Positions 1-8,069 of a DNA stretch of 64,000 nt are shown one piece after another (the stretch's first letter is position 1; each line of letters begins with the position of its first letter). The notes below the pieces were generated by a model. That model saw only the letters and a program-made list of their open reading frames with translations, was not told where the DNA came from and made no database searches. This DNA is from Alphaproteobacteria bacterium (GTDB taxonomy: Bacteria; Pseudomonadota; Alphaproteobacteria; JAAEOK01), in NCBI GenBank assembly GCA_024244705.1, contig JAAEOK010000036.1, forward strand, positions 62,001 to 126,000, read 5' to 3'. The translations under genes and the position numbers were made by a program.

Positions 1-111
1 ACCCGTCGCTGGTCGTTCATGCGGGTGTCGGAGTGTGCAATCCGGAATTCGCCTGCTATAAGGTGGCGCGCCCGGAACCGGGGCGTTTCCATCACTAACG
101 GCGGACAGGAA

Positions 112-1407
112 ATGGTCGAGCCCAACTACCTGAAATTCGACACCTTGAGCCTTCACGCGGGGCAGCATCCGGACCCCGATTTTGGCGCCCGCGCGGTGCC
201 GATCTTTCAGACCACCAGCTATTTGTTTCCGGACACCGAATACGCCGCCTCGCTGTTCAATCTCGAACGCGCCGGCCACATCTATTCGCGCATTTCGAAC
301 CCGACCGTGGCGGTTCTCGAGGAACGACTGGCCGCGCTCGAAGGCGGCGTCGGCGCGGTCTGCACGGCCAGCGGCCAAGCGGCACTCCATCTCGGCGTCG
401 CCACGCTGATGGGCGCGGGCGACCACATCGTCGCCTCGTCGTCCCTCTACGGCGGCAGCCACAACATGTTCACCCATACGCTGCCGCGCTTCGGCATCAC
501 CACCAGCTTCGTCGAACCGCGCGACACCGATGGGTTCGCCGCCGCGATCCGCCCGGAAACGCGCCTCGTCTTCGGCGAGACCCTGGGCAACCCGGGCCTC
601 GAGATCATCGATCTCGAAGCGGTGACGGCGATCGCCCATGCGGCCGGCGTTCCGGTCATGGTCGACAACACCTTCGCGACCCCCTATCTGTGCCGGCCGT
701 TCGACTACGGCGTCGATATCGTCATGCATTCGGCGACCAAGTTCATCGGCGGGCACGGCATCGCCATCGGCGGCGTCCTCATCGACAGCGGCAACTTCGA
801 TTGGGAAGGTTCGGGCCGATTCCCGACCCTCACCGAGCCCTATGCCGGCTACCATGGACTCGACTTCGCCGAGGAATTCGGACCCGCCGCCATGATCATG
901 CGCGCCCGCGCCGAAGGGCTGCGCGATTTCGGCGCCTGCATGAGCCCGGCCAACGCCTTCTATTTGCTGCAAGGCGTCGAGACCCTGCCGCTCCGCGTCC
1001 AGCGCCATGTCGAGAATACCCGCAAGATCATCGAGTTCCTGATGAATGCGCCGGAGGTGGCATGGGTCAGCTATCCAGAGCTGCCCGATCATCCCGATCA
1101 CGAGCGGGCCAAGCACTATTTGCCCAAGGGATCGGGAGCGGTCTTCAGCTTCGGCATCAAGGGGGGACGCACGGCGGGCCGTAAGTTCATCGAGGCGCTG
1201 CGCCTGTTTTCCCATCTCGCCAATGTCGGCGACGCCAAGTCCCTGGTCATCCACCCGGCGAGCACCACCCATCAGCAAATGGATGCCGACGCGCTCGCCG
1301 CCGCGGGTATCGGCGAAGAGCTGGTTCGTCTGTCGGTTGGCCTCGAAGACGCCGACGATTTGGTCGACGATTTGCGCCAGGCCCTGCGCGCGTCCCAGAA
1401 GGCCTAG
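112..1407 (+). CDS. metY: O-acetylhomoserine aminocarboxypropyltransferase (sulfhydrylase)
   Basis: A 431-residue PLP enzyme of the Cys/Met-metabolism family that condenses O-acetylhomoserine with sulfide to give homocysteine, in the cytoplasm. The PLP lysine is K210 in the HSATKFIGGHG motif, and the conserved YSRISNPT segment lies at 59-66. The frame is open upstream to position 19, but family homology begins at MVEPNYLKFDTLSLHAG, and AGGA sits just before this ATG, so I start at 112. A hairpin at 69-85 followed by TTT lies upstream; I could not match it to a SAM riboswitch class. The alpha/beta hydrolase follows 7 bases downstream and is probably co-transcribed. The family call is firm; cystathionine-type lyases are less likely because of the MetY-type HSATKFIGGHG context. 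Confidence 0.93.
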   Translation: MVEPNYLKFDTLSLHAGQHPDPDFGARAVPIFQTTSYLFPDTEYAASLFNLERAGHIYSRISNPTVAVLEERLAALEGGVGAVCTASGQAALHLGVATLMGAGDHIVASSSLYGGSHNMFTHTLPRFGITTSFVEPRDTDGFAAAIRPETRLVFGETLGNPGLEIIDLEAVTAIAHAAGVPVMVDNTFATPYLCRPFDYGVDIVMHSATKFIGGHGIAIGGVLIDSGNFDWEGSGRFPTLTEPYAGYHGLDFAEEFGPAAMIMRARAEGLRDFGACMSPANAFYLLQGVETLPLRVQRHVENTRKIIEFLMNAPEVAWVSYPELPDHPDHERAKHYLPKGSGAVFSFGIKGGRTAGRKFIEALRLFSHLANVGDAKSLVIHPASTTHQQMDADALAAAGIGEELVRLSVGLEDADDLVDDLRQALRASQKA

Positions 1408-1414
1408 GACCGGC

Positions 1415-2203
1415 ATGGAGATCGCCGTCAACGACCGCCGCGTCTATGCCCACACCGGTGGACGCCCGTTCGACCCCGCCCAGCCGGCGCTGGTCCTGGT
1501 CCACGGCGCCGGCATGGATCACACGGTGTGGTCGCTGCAGACCCGCTACTTCGCCCACCATGGCCGCAGCGTACTGGCGGTCGACCTGCCCGGCCACGGG
1601 CGGTCGGAAGGGCCACCGCTGGCATCGGTCGAGGCGGTGGCCGACTGGATCGCCGAGCTGGTCGCGGCGGCCGGGTGTGAGCGCGCGGCGCTCGCCGGCC
1701 ATTCGCTCGGCGCCCTGGCGTCACTGGAATGCGCGGCGCGGCATCCCGAACGGGTGCGCGCCCTGGCATTGCTCGGCTGCACGGCGGCGATGCCGGTTCA
1801 CCCCGATTTGTTGAACGCGGCCCAGACCGGCGATCACCTGGCCATGGACCTGGTGACGGACTGGGGCTTCGGCCGGCCGGCCCACGTCGGCGGCCATCGC
1901 GCGCCGGGCATGTGGATGACAGGTGGCGGACTGCGCCTGCTCGAAGAAGGTCCGAGCGGTGTCTTGGGCGTCGACATGGCCGCGGCCAATGCCTATCAGG
2001 GCGGCCTCGAGGCGGCGCGCGCGGTGCCCTGCCCGACTCTGCTGATCGGCGGCGCCGAAGACCGCATGACCCCGGTCAAGGCCGGCCGCAAATTGGCCGA
2101 GGCCATCGCCGGCGCCGAGATGGTCGTGCTGCCCCGGGCCGGGCATATGATGATGGTCGAGGCCCCCGACGCCACCCTCGACGCCATGGACGGGTTTCTA
2201 TAG
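1415..2203 (+). CDS. alpha/beta hydrolase
   Basis: A 262-residue protein with a complete alpha/beta-hydrolase layout: the oxyanion-hole segment LVHGAGMDHTVW near 28-39, the DLPGHGRS strand-turn near 57-64, the nucleophile elbow GHSLG with Ser97, an acid near EDRMTP, and the catalytic histidine in the late GHMMMVE motif. There is no signal peptide, so it is cytoplasmic. The ATG lies 7 bases after the metY stop, suggesting one transcript. The substrate cannot be told from sequence; relatives include esterases and C-C bond hydrolases. Confidence 0.88.
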   Translation: MEIAVNDRRVYAHTGGRPFDPAQPALVLVHGAGMDHTVWSLQTRYFAHHGRSVLAVDLPGHGRSEGPPLASVEAVADWIAELVAAAGCERAALAGHSLGALASLECAARHPERVRALALLGCTAAMPVHPDLLNAAQTGDHLAMDLVTDWGFGRPAHVGGHRAPGMWMTGGGLRLLEEGPSGVLGVDMAAANAYQGGLEAARAVPCPTLLIGGAEDRMTPVKAGRKLAEAIAGAEMVVLPRAGHMMMVEAPDATLDAMDGFL

Positions 2204-2217
2204 GCGTTGCGGGCAGG

Positions 2218-4272
2218 TCAGTCGCGCGTCAACCGCCATCGAAGGCTGAGGATGAAGAAGGCCAGCGCCGCCAAAGCGGCGATGGACTGCAGGGTGCCGA
2301 CAAGTATGAACACCCAGCGCGCTTGGTTCCATGCAACGGCCAAGCCCGGCGGCGGATCGTAGGTCGGCGACCAAATCCAGAACGGGCGCAGAAATTGATC
2401 GGCGGCGTAGAAGAATGCCGCGCCGGCCGCGGAAGCGCCATAGGCGCTGAGGACCAAGGAATAGATGAGCCACGGCAACAGCGCGGCCATGACGAATAGC
2501 ACCACCGGGCGCGCCAGGCTCTGTCCGTAGTTCGATCCCAGCTTGTAGAGATAGGAACGGATCCATCGGAAGCCGGTCGCCGCGCCGGAACGACGCATGG
2601 CGTCCTGCTGATAGCCGAAGAATCGTCGCTGTTCCCGCCGATTGCCGACCCTCTCCATGGTGTCCTGCAATATCTGGTAGGCGGCGGCATCGACGTCCGC
2701 GGTTCCTTTGCGGTTTCCGAAATGCGCACCCTGGAAGGTGGTGCCCTCGGGCAGGGCGGCGCCGAAAAATTCGGGTGCGACGTGAAATCTGCTGCCATGG
2801 AAATCCGCCGCGCCAAGAAAGCGGCGCCCGCGGAATATCGCCCGTCCCTTGAACGTCGTCGTTCTGAAAGATGCGTCGCGGAGGGCCATGGAATCTCCAG
2901 CGTCGGTTTCCAGGCCGGCGGACAGATCGCAATCGCCCTCGAAGGTCGCTCGGTCGAAACGCAGGTCGGCGGCGAACGCCGCGCCGGCGAAAGAGGCCGG
3001 GCCGAGAAAAACGGAATCGGCGAGGCCGAGTTGGCGGCCGAACTTGCAATCGACAAACCCCGCACCTGGACCGAATGAGCATAGTGTCCACCGGCATCGG
3101 TCGCCGAAAATGTCGGCCGTGAAATTCGCGTCGGGACCGAATTGACAGGCCTCGAACTGGAGCTCATCACCGAACCGGCTGTCGTCGAAGGTCACGCCGG
3201 CGCCGAATGCGCAGGTCTTGAACGTAACCTGTTTGCCGAAGTCATTCGATTGAAAGGAGACACCGTCACCGACGACAATGTTCCGAAATGCCGTCGTGTG
3301 ACCGAACCGGGATTTGGCGATCCGCGAACCGTCCCCGACGCGCAAGCCCCGGAATAGCGAGCTGGGGCCGAATTCGCAGTCGGTCAAGGTGCAATTCGGC
3401 CCCAGGGACATCGGCGCATCCTTCGCGGCGCTGACCGCGGCACCATATTCGAAGCGGACGGCCGCGATTCGCGATCGCTCGCCGATTTCCAGGCCTGAAA
3501 TGATTCCGGGACGGGCGATCGAGATTCGGTCGAATGCCGAATGCGGCCCGACCATGACCCCGCCGATATGGGCGAAACCGGCGATCGTCCAGTCTTCGAA
3601 TCGCGTATTCGGTCCAAGCCGCAAGTCCGACAGGCGCAGTTTACCCTCGCAGTCGAGCGATCGGATAATCGTCGGTCCGGCGACCTGGGACCCGGCCACC
3701 TCGAGGCCGGAACAGGCACAGGATTCGATTGCCAGCGATTGGGCGAAATGGTTGCGATCGAGGCCGAGCCCGCCGCCGCTCCGGCAGTCGCTGATCGCCG
3801 CTGGGCCCTCGAACACGTTGCCGGCCAGCGTACAATTCTGGCCCAGCGCGGCGTCGCGGATCGCGAATTCCGATCGAAAGACCGATTCGGAAATCAGGGT
3901 CTCGCCGTCGAGGGTCGCGCCCTGCAATGAAAAACGGCGCGAGAAAATGGCATCATGGACCAGGAATTGGAGTTCGGCTTCGCCGTCGATCGTCACCGAA
4001 ACGGGACATACGAGACCGGTCAGGTCGACGATGCGGCCCCGATTCCGCGCGTCAGCGATGTATCGGTCCAGAGCCGCCCCGAACTTCGCTTCCTCCGCGT
4101 CGGCCCAGTCCCCCTTTCTTGCACCGCGTCGGTCGGCGATATCGCTCGGAAGATGAAAGGCGCAGAACTGGTCGTTGCCGAGGTCCGGCGATACCGCAGC
4201 ATTCGTGAACTGGCATCCGGGCGGCTGTTCGCCATAGGGCGCGGGGCGTTCGCAAGTGAACGTGCATGGCAT
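2218..4272 (-). CDS. membrane-anchored pentapeptide-like beta-solenoid protein
   Basis: A 684-residue protein of unknown function. From about residue 110 to 480 it consists of consecutive 11-residue units with large hydrophobics 6 then 5 residues apart (pattern FGxxxxFxxxx; examples FGAGVTFDDSR and FGPDANFTADI), the spacing of the Pentapeptide_3 type of right-handed solenoid. Next comes a charged helical stretch rich in Arg/Gln, then two probable membrane helices flanking a Trp/Pro-rich loop at the C-terminus. The frame is open to a TTG at 4335, but GGAGAG lies 8-13 bases before the ATG at 4272, so I start there. It is convergent with the hydrolase gene. An AT-rich region (about 4300-4380) upstream is the likely promoter. 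A soluble solenoid tethered to the inner membrane suggests a scaffold or binding role; this is inference. Confidence 0.85.
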   Translation of the reverse strand: MPCTFTCERPAPYGEQPPGCQFTNAAVSPDLGNDQFCAFHLPSDIADRRGARKGDWADAEEAKFGAALDRYIADARNRGRIVDLTGLVCPVSVTIDGEAELQFLVHDAIFSRRFSLQGATLDGETLISESVFRSEFAIRDAALGQNCTLAGNVFEGPAAISDCRSGGGLGLDRNHFAQSLAIESCACSGLEVAGSQVAGPTIIRSLDCEGKLRLSDLRLGPNTRFEDWTIAGFAHIGGVMVGPHSAFDRISIARPGIISGLEIGERSRIAAVRFEYGAAVSAAKDAPMSLGPNCTLTDCEFGPSSLFRGLRVGDGSRIAKSRFGHTTAFRNIVVGDGVSFQSNDFGKQVTFKTCAFGAGVTFDDSRFGDELQFEACQFGPDANFTADIFGDRCRWTLCSFGPGAGFVDCKFGRQLGLADSVFLGPASFAGAAFAADLRFDRATFEGDCDLSAGLETDAGDSMALRDASFRTTTFKGRAIFRGRRFLGAADFHGSRFHVAPEFFGAALPEGTTFQGAHFGNRKGTADVDAAAYQILQDTMERVGNRREQRRFFGYQQDAMRRSGAATGFRWIRSYLYKLGSNYGQSLARPVVLFVMAALLPWLIYSLVLSAYGASAAGAAFFYAADQFLRPFWIWSPTYDPPPGLAVAWNQARWVFILVGTLQSIAALAALAFFILSLRWRLTRD

Positions 4273-4474
4273 CGGTTGCCGGTCTCTCCAGCCTATCAAT
4301 TGTGACGAGTATAGTTGAAAAAGATTTGAATTCAACCAACTAAAAATTGTAAATTCAAACCAAGATAGAAATCCGCCATGGCCAGTTTGCGCATGGCTAT
4401 AGCCGGGCTTCGACGGTCTTTGCTATTAAGACGCCGGCAGCGTTCGCCCTGTCCTTGAATACTGGAAAGCCACG

Positions 4475-4918
4475 ATGTCCGACGACGCCTGGCGCAAGAC
4501 GCGCGACAAGTACAAGCACTTCCTGGCCATCCCGACGCGGTGGATGGACAACGACATCTATGCCCATGTCAACAACGTGGTCTACTATTCCTACTTCGAT
4601 ACCGTGATCAACGCGTACTTGGTCCGCGAAGGCGGGCTCGACATCGTCAATGGCCCCGTGATCGGTCTCGCCATAGAAAATAGTTGCCGCTTCTATCACG
4701 AGCTGACGTTTCCGGAGACCGTTCAGGCCGGGCTCTGCGTCGGCCATATCGGCAATTCGAGCGTGCGCTACGAGATCGGCCTGTTCGGGGAAACCTATGA
4801 CGAGGCGGCGGCGGCGGGCCACTTCGTCCACGTCTTCGTCGACCGCCAGAGCCGCCGCCCGACCCGGGTTCCCGACCCGATCCGAAGCGCGTTGCAGCGG
4901 CTGAAAATCGACGGTTGA
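4475..4918 (+). CDS. hotdog-fold acyl-CoA thioesterase (4HBT/YbgC-like)
   Basis: A 147-residue single hotdog domain. The N-terminal WMDNDIYAHVNNVVYYSYFDT segment carries the conserved Asp and the HVNN active-site helix of 4-hydroxybenzoyl-CoA-type thioesterases, and length fits the family. It would hydrolyse an acyl-CoA thioester in the cytoplasm; chain specificity is not visible. It ends 1 base before the convergent small membrane gene. It differs from the tol-linked ybgC at 24172, so the window holds two 4HBT paralogues plus one PaaI-type. Confidence 0.88.
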   Translation: MSDDAWRKTRDKYKHFLAIPTRWMDNDIYAHVNNVVYYSYFDTVINAYLVREGGLDIVNGPVIGLAIENSCRFYHELTFPETVQAGLCVGHIGNSSVRYEIGLFGETYDEAAAAGHFVHVFVDRQSRRPTRVPDPIRSALQRLKIDG

Positions 4919-4919
4919 G

Positions 4920-5132
4920 CTAGAAAGACGGCCACATCCCGATCGGCCGGCGGCCGCACCCGCAGCCACGCCCGGTCAAGGCGAGGGCGAGCGGGATGAA
5001 GCCGAGCAGTCCGAGCCACATCAGCGACCCGGGAAACACGAAAAACAGGGAAAACAGAACCGCCGCCGGGATCAGGCGCCAAGCCAGGGCGATCGCCCCA
5101 ATCGGCCCGAACCCGATCCCCGACGGCGTCAT
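4920..5132 (-). CDS. small two-helix membrane protein, unknown function
   Basis: A 70-residue hydrophobic protein with two likely membrane helices (about 10-32 and 36-52) joined by a short Pro/Gly turn, ending in a Cys-x-Cys, Arg-rich tail. The ATG at 5132 follows the hsp20 stop by only 6 bases on the same strand, so it is probably translated from the heat-shock message, although I see no strong Shine-Dalgarno. I recognise no named family; it loosely resembles short inner-membrane proteins such as the DUF2892 type. Its hydrophobic pattern and snug position make a chance ORF unlikely but not excluded. Confidence 0.5.
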   Translation of the reverse strand: MTPSGIGFGPIGAIALAWRLIPAAVLFSLFFVFPGSLMWLGLLGFIPLALALTGRGCGCGRRPIGMWPSF

Positions 5133-5138
5133 TTTGGT

Positions 5139-5603
5139 TTAGGCGGCCTTGGCTTCGACGGTCTTGACGTCGTTACCGGCCTTGGTCTCGATGGCGATCG
5201 TCCGCGGCTTCATGGCCTCCGGAATCTCACGCACCATGTCGACGTTCAACAGCCCGTTGACCAGGCTGGCGCCCCGCACCTCGATGTGGTCGGCGAGGTC
5301 GAACCGGCGCTCGAAGGCGCGCCGCCCGATGCCGCGGTGCATGTACTGGGCGTTCTCGCTATCGGCCTTGGCCTTGCCCCGGATGATCAAGGTGCTTTCC
5401 TTGACCGTGAGGTCGAGGTCGTCCTCGGCAAAGCCGGCAACCGCCATCGTCAGGCGATATTCGTTGTCGCCGACTTTCTCGATGTTGTAGGGCGGATAGG
5501 TAAACGCGCTGTCGTCCAGGCGGGTCGCCGCCTCGAGGACGCGATTGACACGGTCGAAACCGATGGAAGAACGAAGAAGGGGATTCAGATCGAATGTACG
5601 CAT
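5139..5603 (-). CDS. small heat-shock protein, Hsp20/IbpA family
   Basis: A 154-residue chaperone that binds unfolding proteins and keeps them refoldable. The alpha-crystallin domain spans about 35-130, with the AVAGFAEDDLDL strand and a GIGRRAFERRFDLADHI segment typical of IbpA proteins. I use the ATG at 5603 (MRTFDLNP) rather than an upstream start because AGGAGGA is 7-13 bases before it and because that site is part of an apparent thermometer hairpin. The 5' leader has a sigma-32-type promoter and ROSE-like structure (separate entries), so heat control is expected at both transcription and translation. Confidence 0.95.
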   Translation of the reverse strand: MRTFDLNPLLRSSIGFDRVNRVLEAATRLDDSAFTYPPYNIEKVGDNEYRLTMAVAGFAEDDLDLTVKESTLIIRGKAKADSENAQYMHRGIGRRAFERRFDLADHIEVRGASLVNGLLNVDMVREIPEAMKPRTIAIETKAGNDVKTVEAKAA

Positions 5604-5699
5604 GGCTGCATATCCTCCTATGAGCAACATGTCAGTTTCGGACCCACCCGATTGTGCGGTCCTGTCATTTCTTGGAACCCGCGGATGCGGCGCTCCAAT
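5604..5699 (-). promoter_or_regulatory. ROSE-like RNA thermometer in the hsp20 leader
   Basis: Reading the minus strand, the roughly 97-base leader ends with TTGCT (5627-5623), a three-base loop CAT, then AGGA of the Shine-Dalgarno (5619-5616). In ROSE elements the conserved U-U/C-G-C-U pairs with AGGA leaving one G bulged, which is exactly possible here. A strong GC hairpin lies upstream (about 5676-5698, arms GGAGC-GCCGC-type with a 4-base loop). The pairing is seen in sequence; melting on heating is inferred from known ROSE elements of alphaproteobacterial small heat-shock genes. Confidence 0.68.
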
Positions 5700-5706
5700 A
5701 ATTGGA

Positions 5707-5734
5707 ATCTAGGTGGTGTGGGAACAATTACAAG
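5707..5734 (-). promoter_or_regulatory. sigma-32 (RpoH) type promoter of hsp20
   Basis: On the minus strand CTTG (5734-5731), then 17 bases, then CCTAGAT (5713-5707). The alphaproteobacterial heat-shock consensus is CTTG-N17-CYTATNT, so only one defined base of the -10 differs. Transcription would begin near 5700, giving a leader of roughly 97 bases, the size usual for ROSE leaders. An rpoH gene is present in this window at 51 kb. Confidence 0.65.
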
Positions 5735-5759
5735 GCCTGAACTCGGGGCCCGAAATGCG

Positions 5760-5782
5760 AAAGGGCGCCGTCACCGGCGCCC
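5760..5782 (-). terminator. probable rho-independent terminator after rpmE
   Basis: Perfect 7-bp GC stem, GGGCGCC/GGCGCCC, with a 6-base loop at 5763-5782, followed on the minus strand by TTTCGCATTT. The U-tract is interrupted, so termination may be incomplete. It lies 26 bases after the rpmE stop and just upstream of the hsp20 promoter, separating the two units. Confidence 0.6.
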
Positions 5783-5807
5783 TCGATCGGCCGTTCCCGC
5801 GCTTCGC

Positions 5808-6029
5808 CTATTTGAGGCCGAAGCTCTCGAAGCGCTTGTTGAAACGCGCCAGCTGGCCGCCGCTGTCGACGAGACGGTGCACACCGGTCCACGCCGGATG
5901 CGACTTCGGATCGATGTCGAGCCGCAATACGTCACCCGGCTTGCCCCAGGTCGAACGGGTCGTGAATTCAGAGCCGTCGGTCATGACCACGGTGATCTCA
6001 TGGTAGTCGGGATGGATGTCCTGTTTCAT
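5808..6029 (-). CDS. rpmE: 50S ribosomal protein L31 (cysteine-free type)
   Basis: A 73-residue L31 beginning [12 protein letters not shown] and ending with the conserved [12 protein letters not shown]. It lacks the CxxC zinc-ribbon cysteines of E. coli L31, as is normal for the alphaproteobacterial long form with STWGKPGD and [12 protein letters not shown]. The start is chosen from family homology; GGAG is 7 bases upstream. It is divergent from the ABC exporter and followed by a terminator hairpin. Confidence 0.95.
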   Translation of the reverse strand: MKQDIHPDYHEITVVMTDGSEFTTRSTWGKPGDVLRLDIDPKSHPAWTGVHRLVDSGGQLARFNKRFESFGLK

Positions 6030-6226
6030 ATCGCAGCTCCGGCAAAAAGACCGGCGGTGTATATCGGATGTCGGGCCCAGGTTCAACCCCGAAGCGCGTG
6101 CCGCCCCGCGATGCGGTGGATAGTTGTTGTCGCCGGGGCCGACTGGTATTAGGGGGCGGCGAACGGCTCGCGCGTCGACGCGACAGCCATCGCGCAGGTG
6201 TCATACCGCACAAAGGAGCACGATCG

Positions 6227-8050
6227 GTGTCACTTCGGGTACTGCCGGTCCGAAAGAGCCTCGAATCCCCGCCCAGTCGGGATTTGGGGCAGCTGCGCCA
6301 TATCGTGCCCTTCGTCGTCCCCTATCGTGCGCGTGCTCTCATCGTGCTGATCGCCTTGATCCTCGCCGCCGGCGCCGTTCTCGCCTTCGGCAGCGGCCTC
6401 CGCTGGCTGGTTGACAGGGGACTGCAAGGCGGCGGCGAAGGGCTTTTGGACCAAACGCTCGGACTGATGTTCGTGATCATCGGCGTACTCGCCGTGGCGA
6501 CTTTCTTGCGTACCTATTACGTGTCGTGGATTGGCGAACGGGTTGCCGCCGACCTGCGGCGGGCCGTTTTCGACAACATCTTGCGACTCGGCCCGGCGTT
6601 CTACGAATCGGTGCGCGGCGGCGAGGTGCTGTCGCGAATAACGACCGATACGACGGTCCTGCAATGGGTCGTCGGATCGACCGCATCGATGGCGATGCGA
6701 AACGTGCTGATGATTATCGGCGGCACGATCATGATGGCGGTAACCAGTCCCAAGCTGACCGGCCTGACGTTTCTCGTCGTACCCGTCGTCATCGTTCCGA
6801 TCATCTTCTTCGGACGCCGCTTGCGGCGCCTGTCGCAGACGGCCCAGGACCGCATCAGCGACATATCGGCCTATGCCGGCGAAACCATCGGCGGTATCGA
6901 GACCGTGCAGGCCTTTACCCATGAGCCCGAGGATCGGCGCCAGTTCGGCAAGCTCGCCGAGGAGGCGTTCCGAATTGCGGTAAAGCGCACGAGAGCGCGG
7001 GCGTCGCTCGCGGCGACGGTCATCCTGCTGGTCTTCTGCGCGGTCGGGGTCATCATCTGGGTCGGCGGGCACGATCTGCAGGACGGGTCGATCAGTGCCG
7101 GGGACCTGTCCGCTTTCGTCTTCTTCGCGGTCGTCGTGGCGTCGGCCTCGGCCACCACCAGCGAATTCATGGCCGACCTCTATCGGGCGGCCGGCGCCAG
7201 CGAGCGCCTGGTCGAGTTGTTCCAGGTCGAGCCGGATATTCAAGTGGTCGACGTGCCGACCCCGTTGCCGAAACCGCCCGGCGGTGCGGTCGAATTCGAG
7301 GCGGTCAGCTTCGCCTATCCGACCCGCGCCACCATGCCCGCACTCAGGGATTTCACGCTGCATGTCGAGCCCGGCCGCCGTGTCGCCCTAGTCGGCCCTT
7401 CGGGCGCCGGCAAGAGCACCGTCTTTCAGTTGATTCAGCGCTTCCACGACCCCCAGGCCGGCCGCATCCTATTCGACGGGGTCGACCTGCGGCAGGTCGA
7501 CACGGCGGAACTGCGATTCCGTATCGGGGTGGTGCCCCAGGAACCGGCGATCTTCGCCACCAGCATCGCCGAAAACATTCGTTACGGCCGACTCGATGCA
7601 TCGCATGACGAGATTGTCGCGGCGGCGTCGGCAGCAGCAGCGCTGGATTTCATCGAACGGCTTCCCAACGGCTTTGCCACCACCACCGGCGAAGACGGCG
7701 CCGGACTATCGGTCGGCCAACGTCAGCGCATCGCGATCGCCCGGGCAATCCTTCGCGACCCCGCCTTGTTGCTCCTCGACGAGGCGACCAGCGCGCTCGA
7801 CGCGGAAAGCGAGCTTGCGGTTCAACGCGCGTTGGAGAAGCTGATGGCGGGGCGGACGACGATCGTCATCGCCCATCGCCTGGCGACGGTATTGAAGGCC
7901 GATCGTATATTCGTGATTGACCAGGGCCGCATCGTCGCCTCCGGAACCCATGACGAATTGGTCCGTGAGGGTGGCCTCTATGCCAGGCTGGCGCAACTGC
8001 AGTTCGAGACCGGCGATGAATCCGCCGAGAAGCAAGCGCTCCTCGTTTGA
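6227..8050 (+). CDS. ABC exporter, fused membrane and ATPase domains (MsbA-like)
   Basis: A 607-residue half-transporter: six membrane helices in about residues 25-310, then an ATPase domain with Walker A GPSGAGKST, Q-loop (VPQEP), signature LSVGQRQRIAIARA, Walker B LLLLDEATSALD and a switch His in IAHRLAT. It works as a homodimer, exporting a lipid or amphipathic compound; it resembles the MsbA-related group common in alphaproteobacteria. The start is a GTG at 6227 preceded by AAGGAG 8-9 bases away. The frame is open upstream, but that part is Arg-rich and unlike the family. It is convergent with the MotB-like gene, 19 bases apart. Confidence 0.92.
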   Translation: MSLRVLPVRKSLESPPSRDLGQLRHIVPFVVPYRARALIVLIALILAAGAVLAFGSGLRWLVDRGLQGGGEGLLDQTLGLMFVIIGVLAVATFLRTYYVSWIGERVAADLRRAVFDNILRLGPAFYESVRGGEVLSRITTDTTVLQWVVGSTASMAMRNVLMIIGGTIMMAVTSPKLTGLTFLVVPVVIVPIIFFGRRLRRLSQTAQDRISDISAYAGETIGGIETVQAFTHEPEDRRQFGKLAEEAFRIAVKRTRARASLAATVILLVFCAVGVIIWVGGHDLQDGSISAGDLSAFVFFAVVVASASATTSEFMADLYRAAGASERLVELFQVEPDIQVVDVPTPLPKPPGGAVEFEAVSFAYPTRATMPALRDFTLHVEPGRRVALVGPSGAGKSTVFQLIQRFHDPQAGRILFDGVDLRQVDTAELRFRIGVVPQEPAIFATSIAENIRYGRLDASHDEIVAAASAAAALDFIERLPNGFATTTGEDGAGLSVGQRQRIAIARAILRDPALLLLDEATSALDAESELAVQRALEKLMAGRTTIVIAHRLATVLKADRIFVIDQGRIVASGTHDELVREGGLYARLAQLQFETGDESAEKQALLV

Positions 8051-8069
8051 ACGCCACCGGGTCGCGGCC

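Noticed and set aside
1-111. SAM riboswitch upstream of metY
   Set aside because: Expected from family regulation, but I could not match the conserved SAM-II or SAM-V bases; only a small hairpin at 69-85 is seen.
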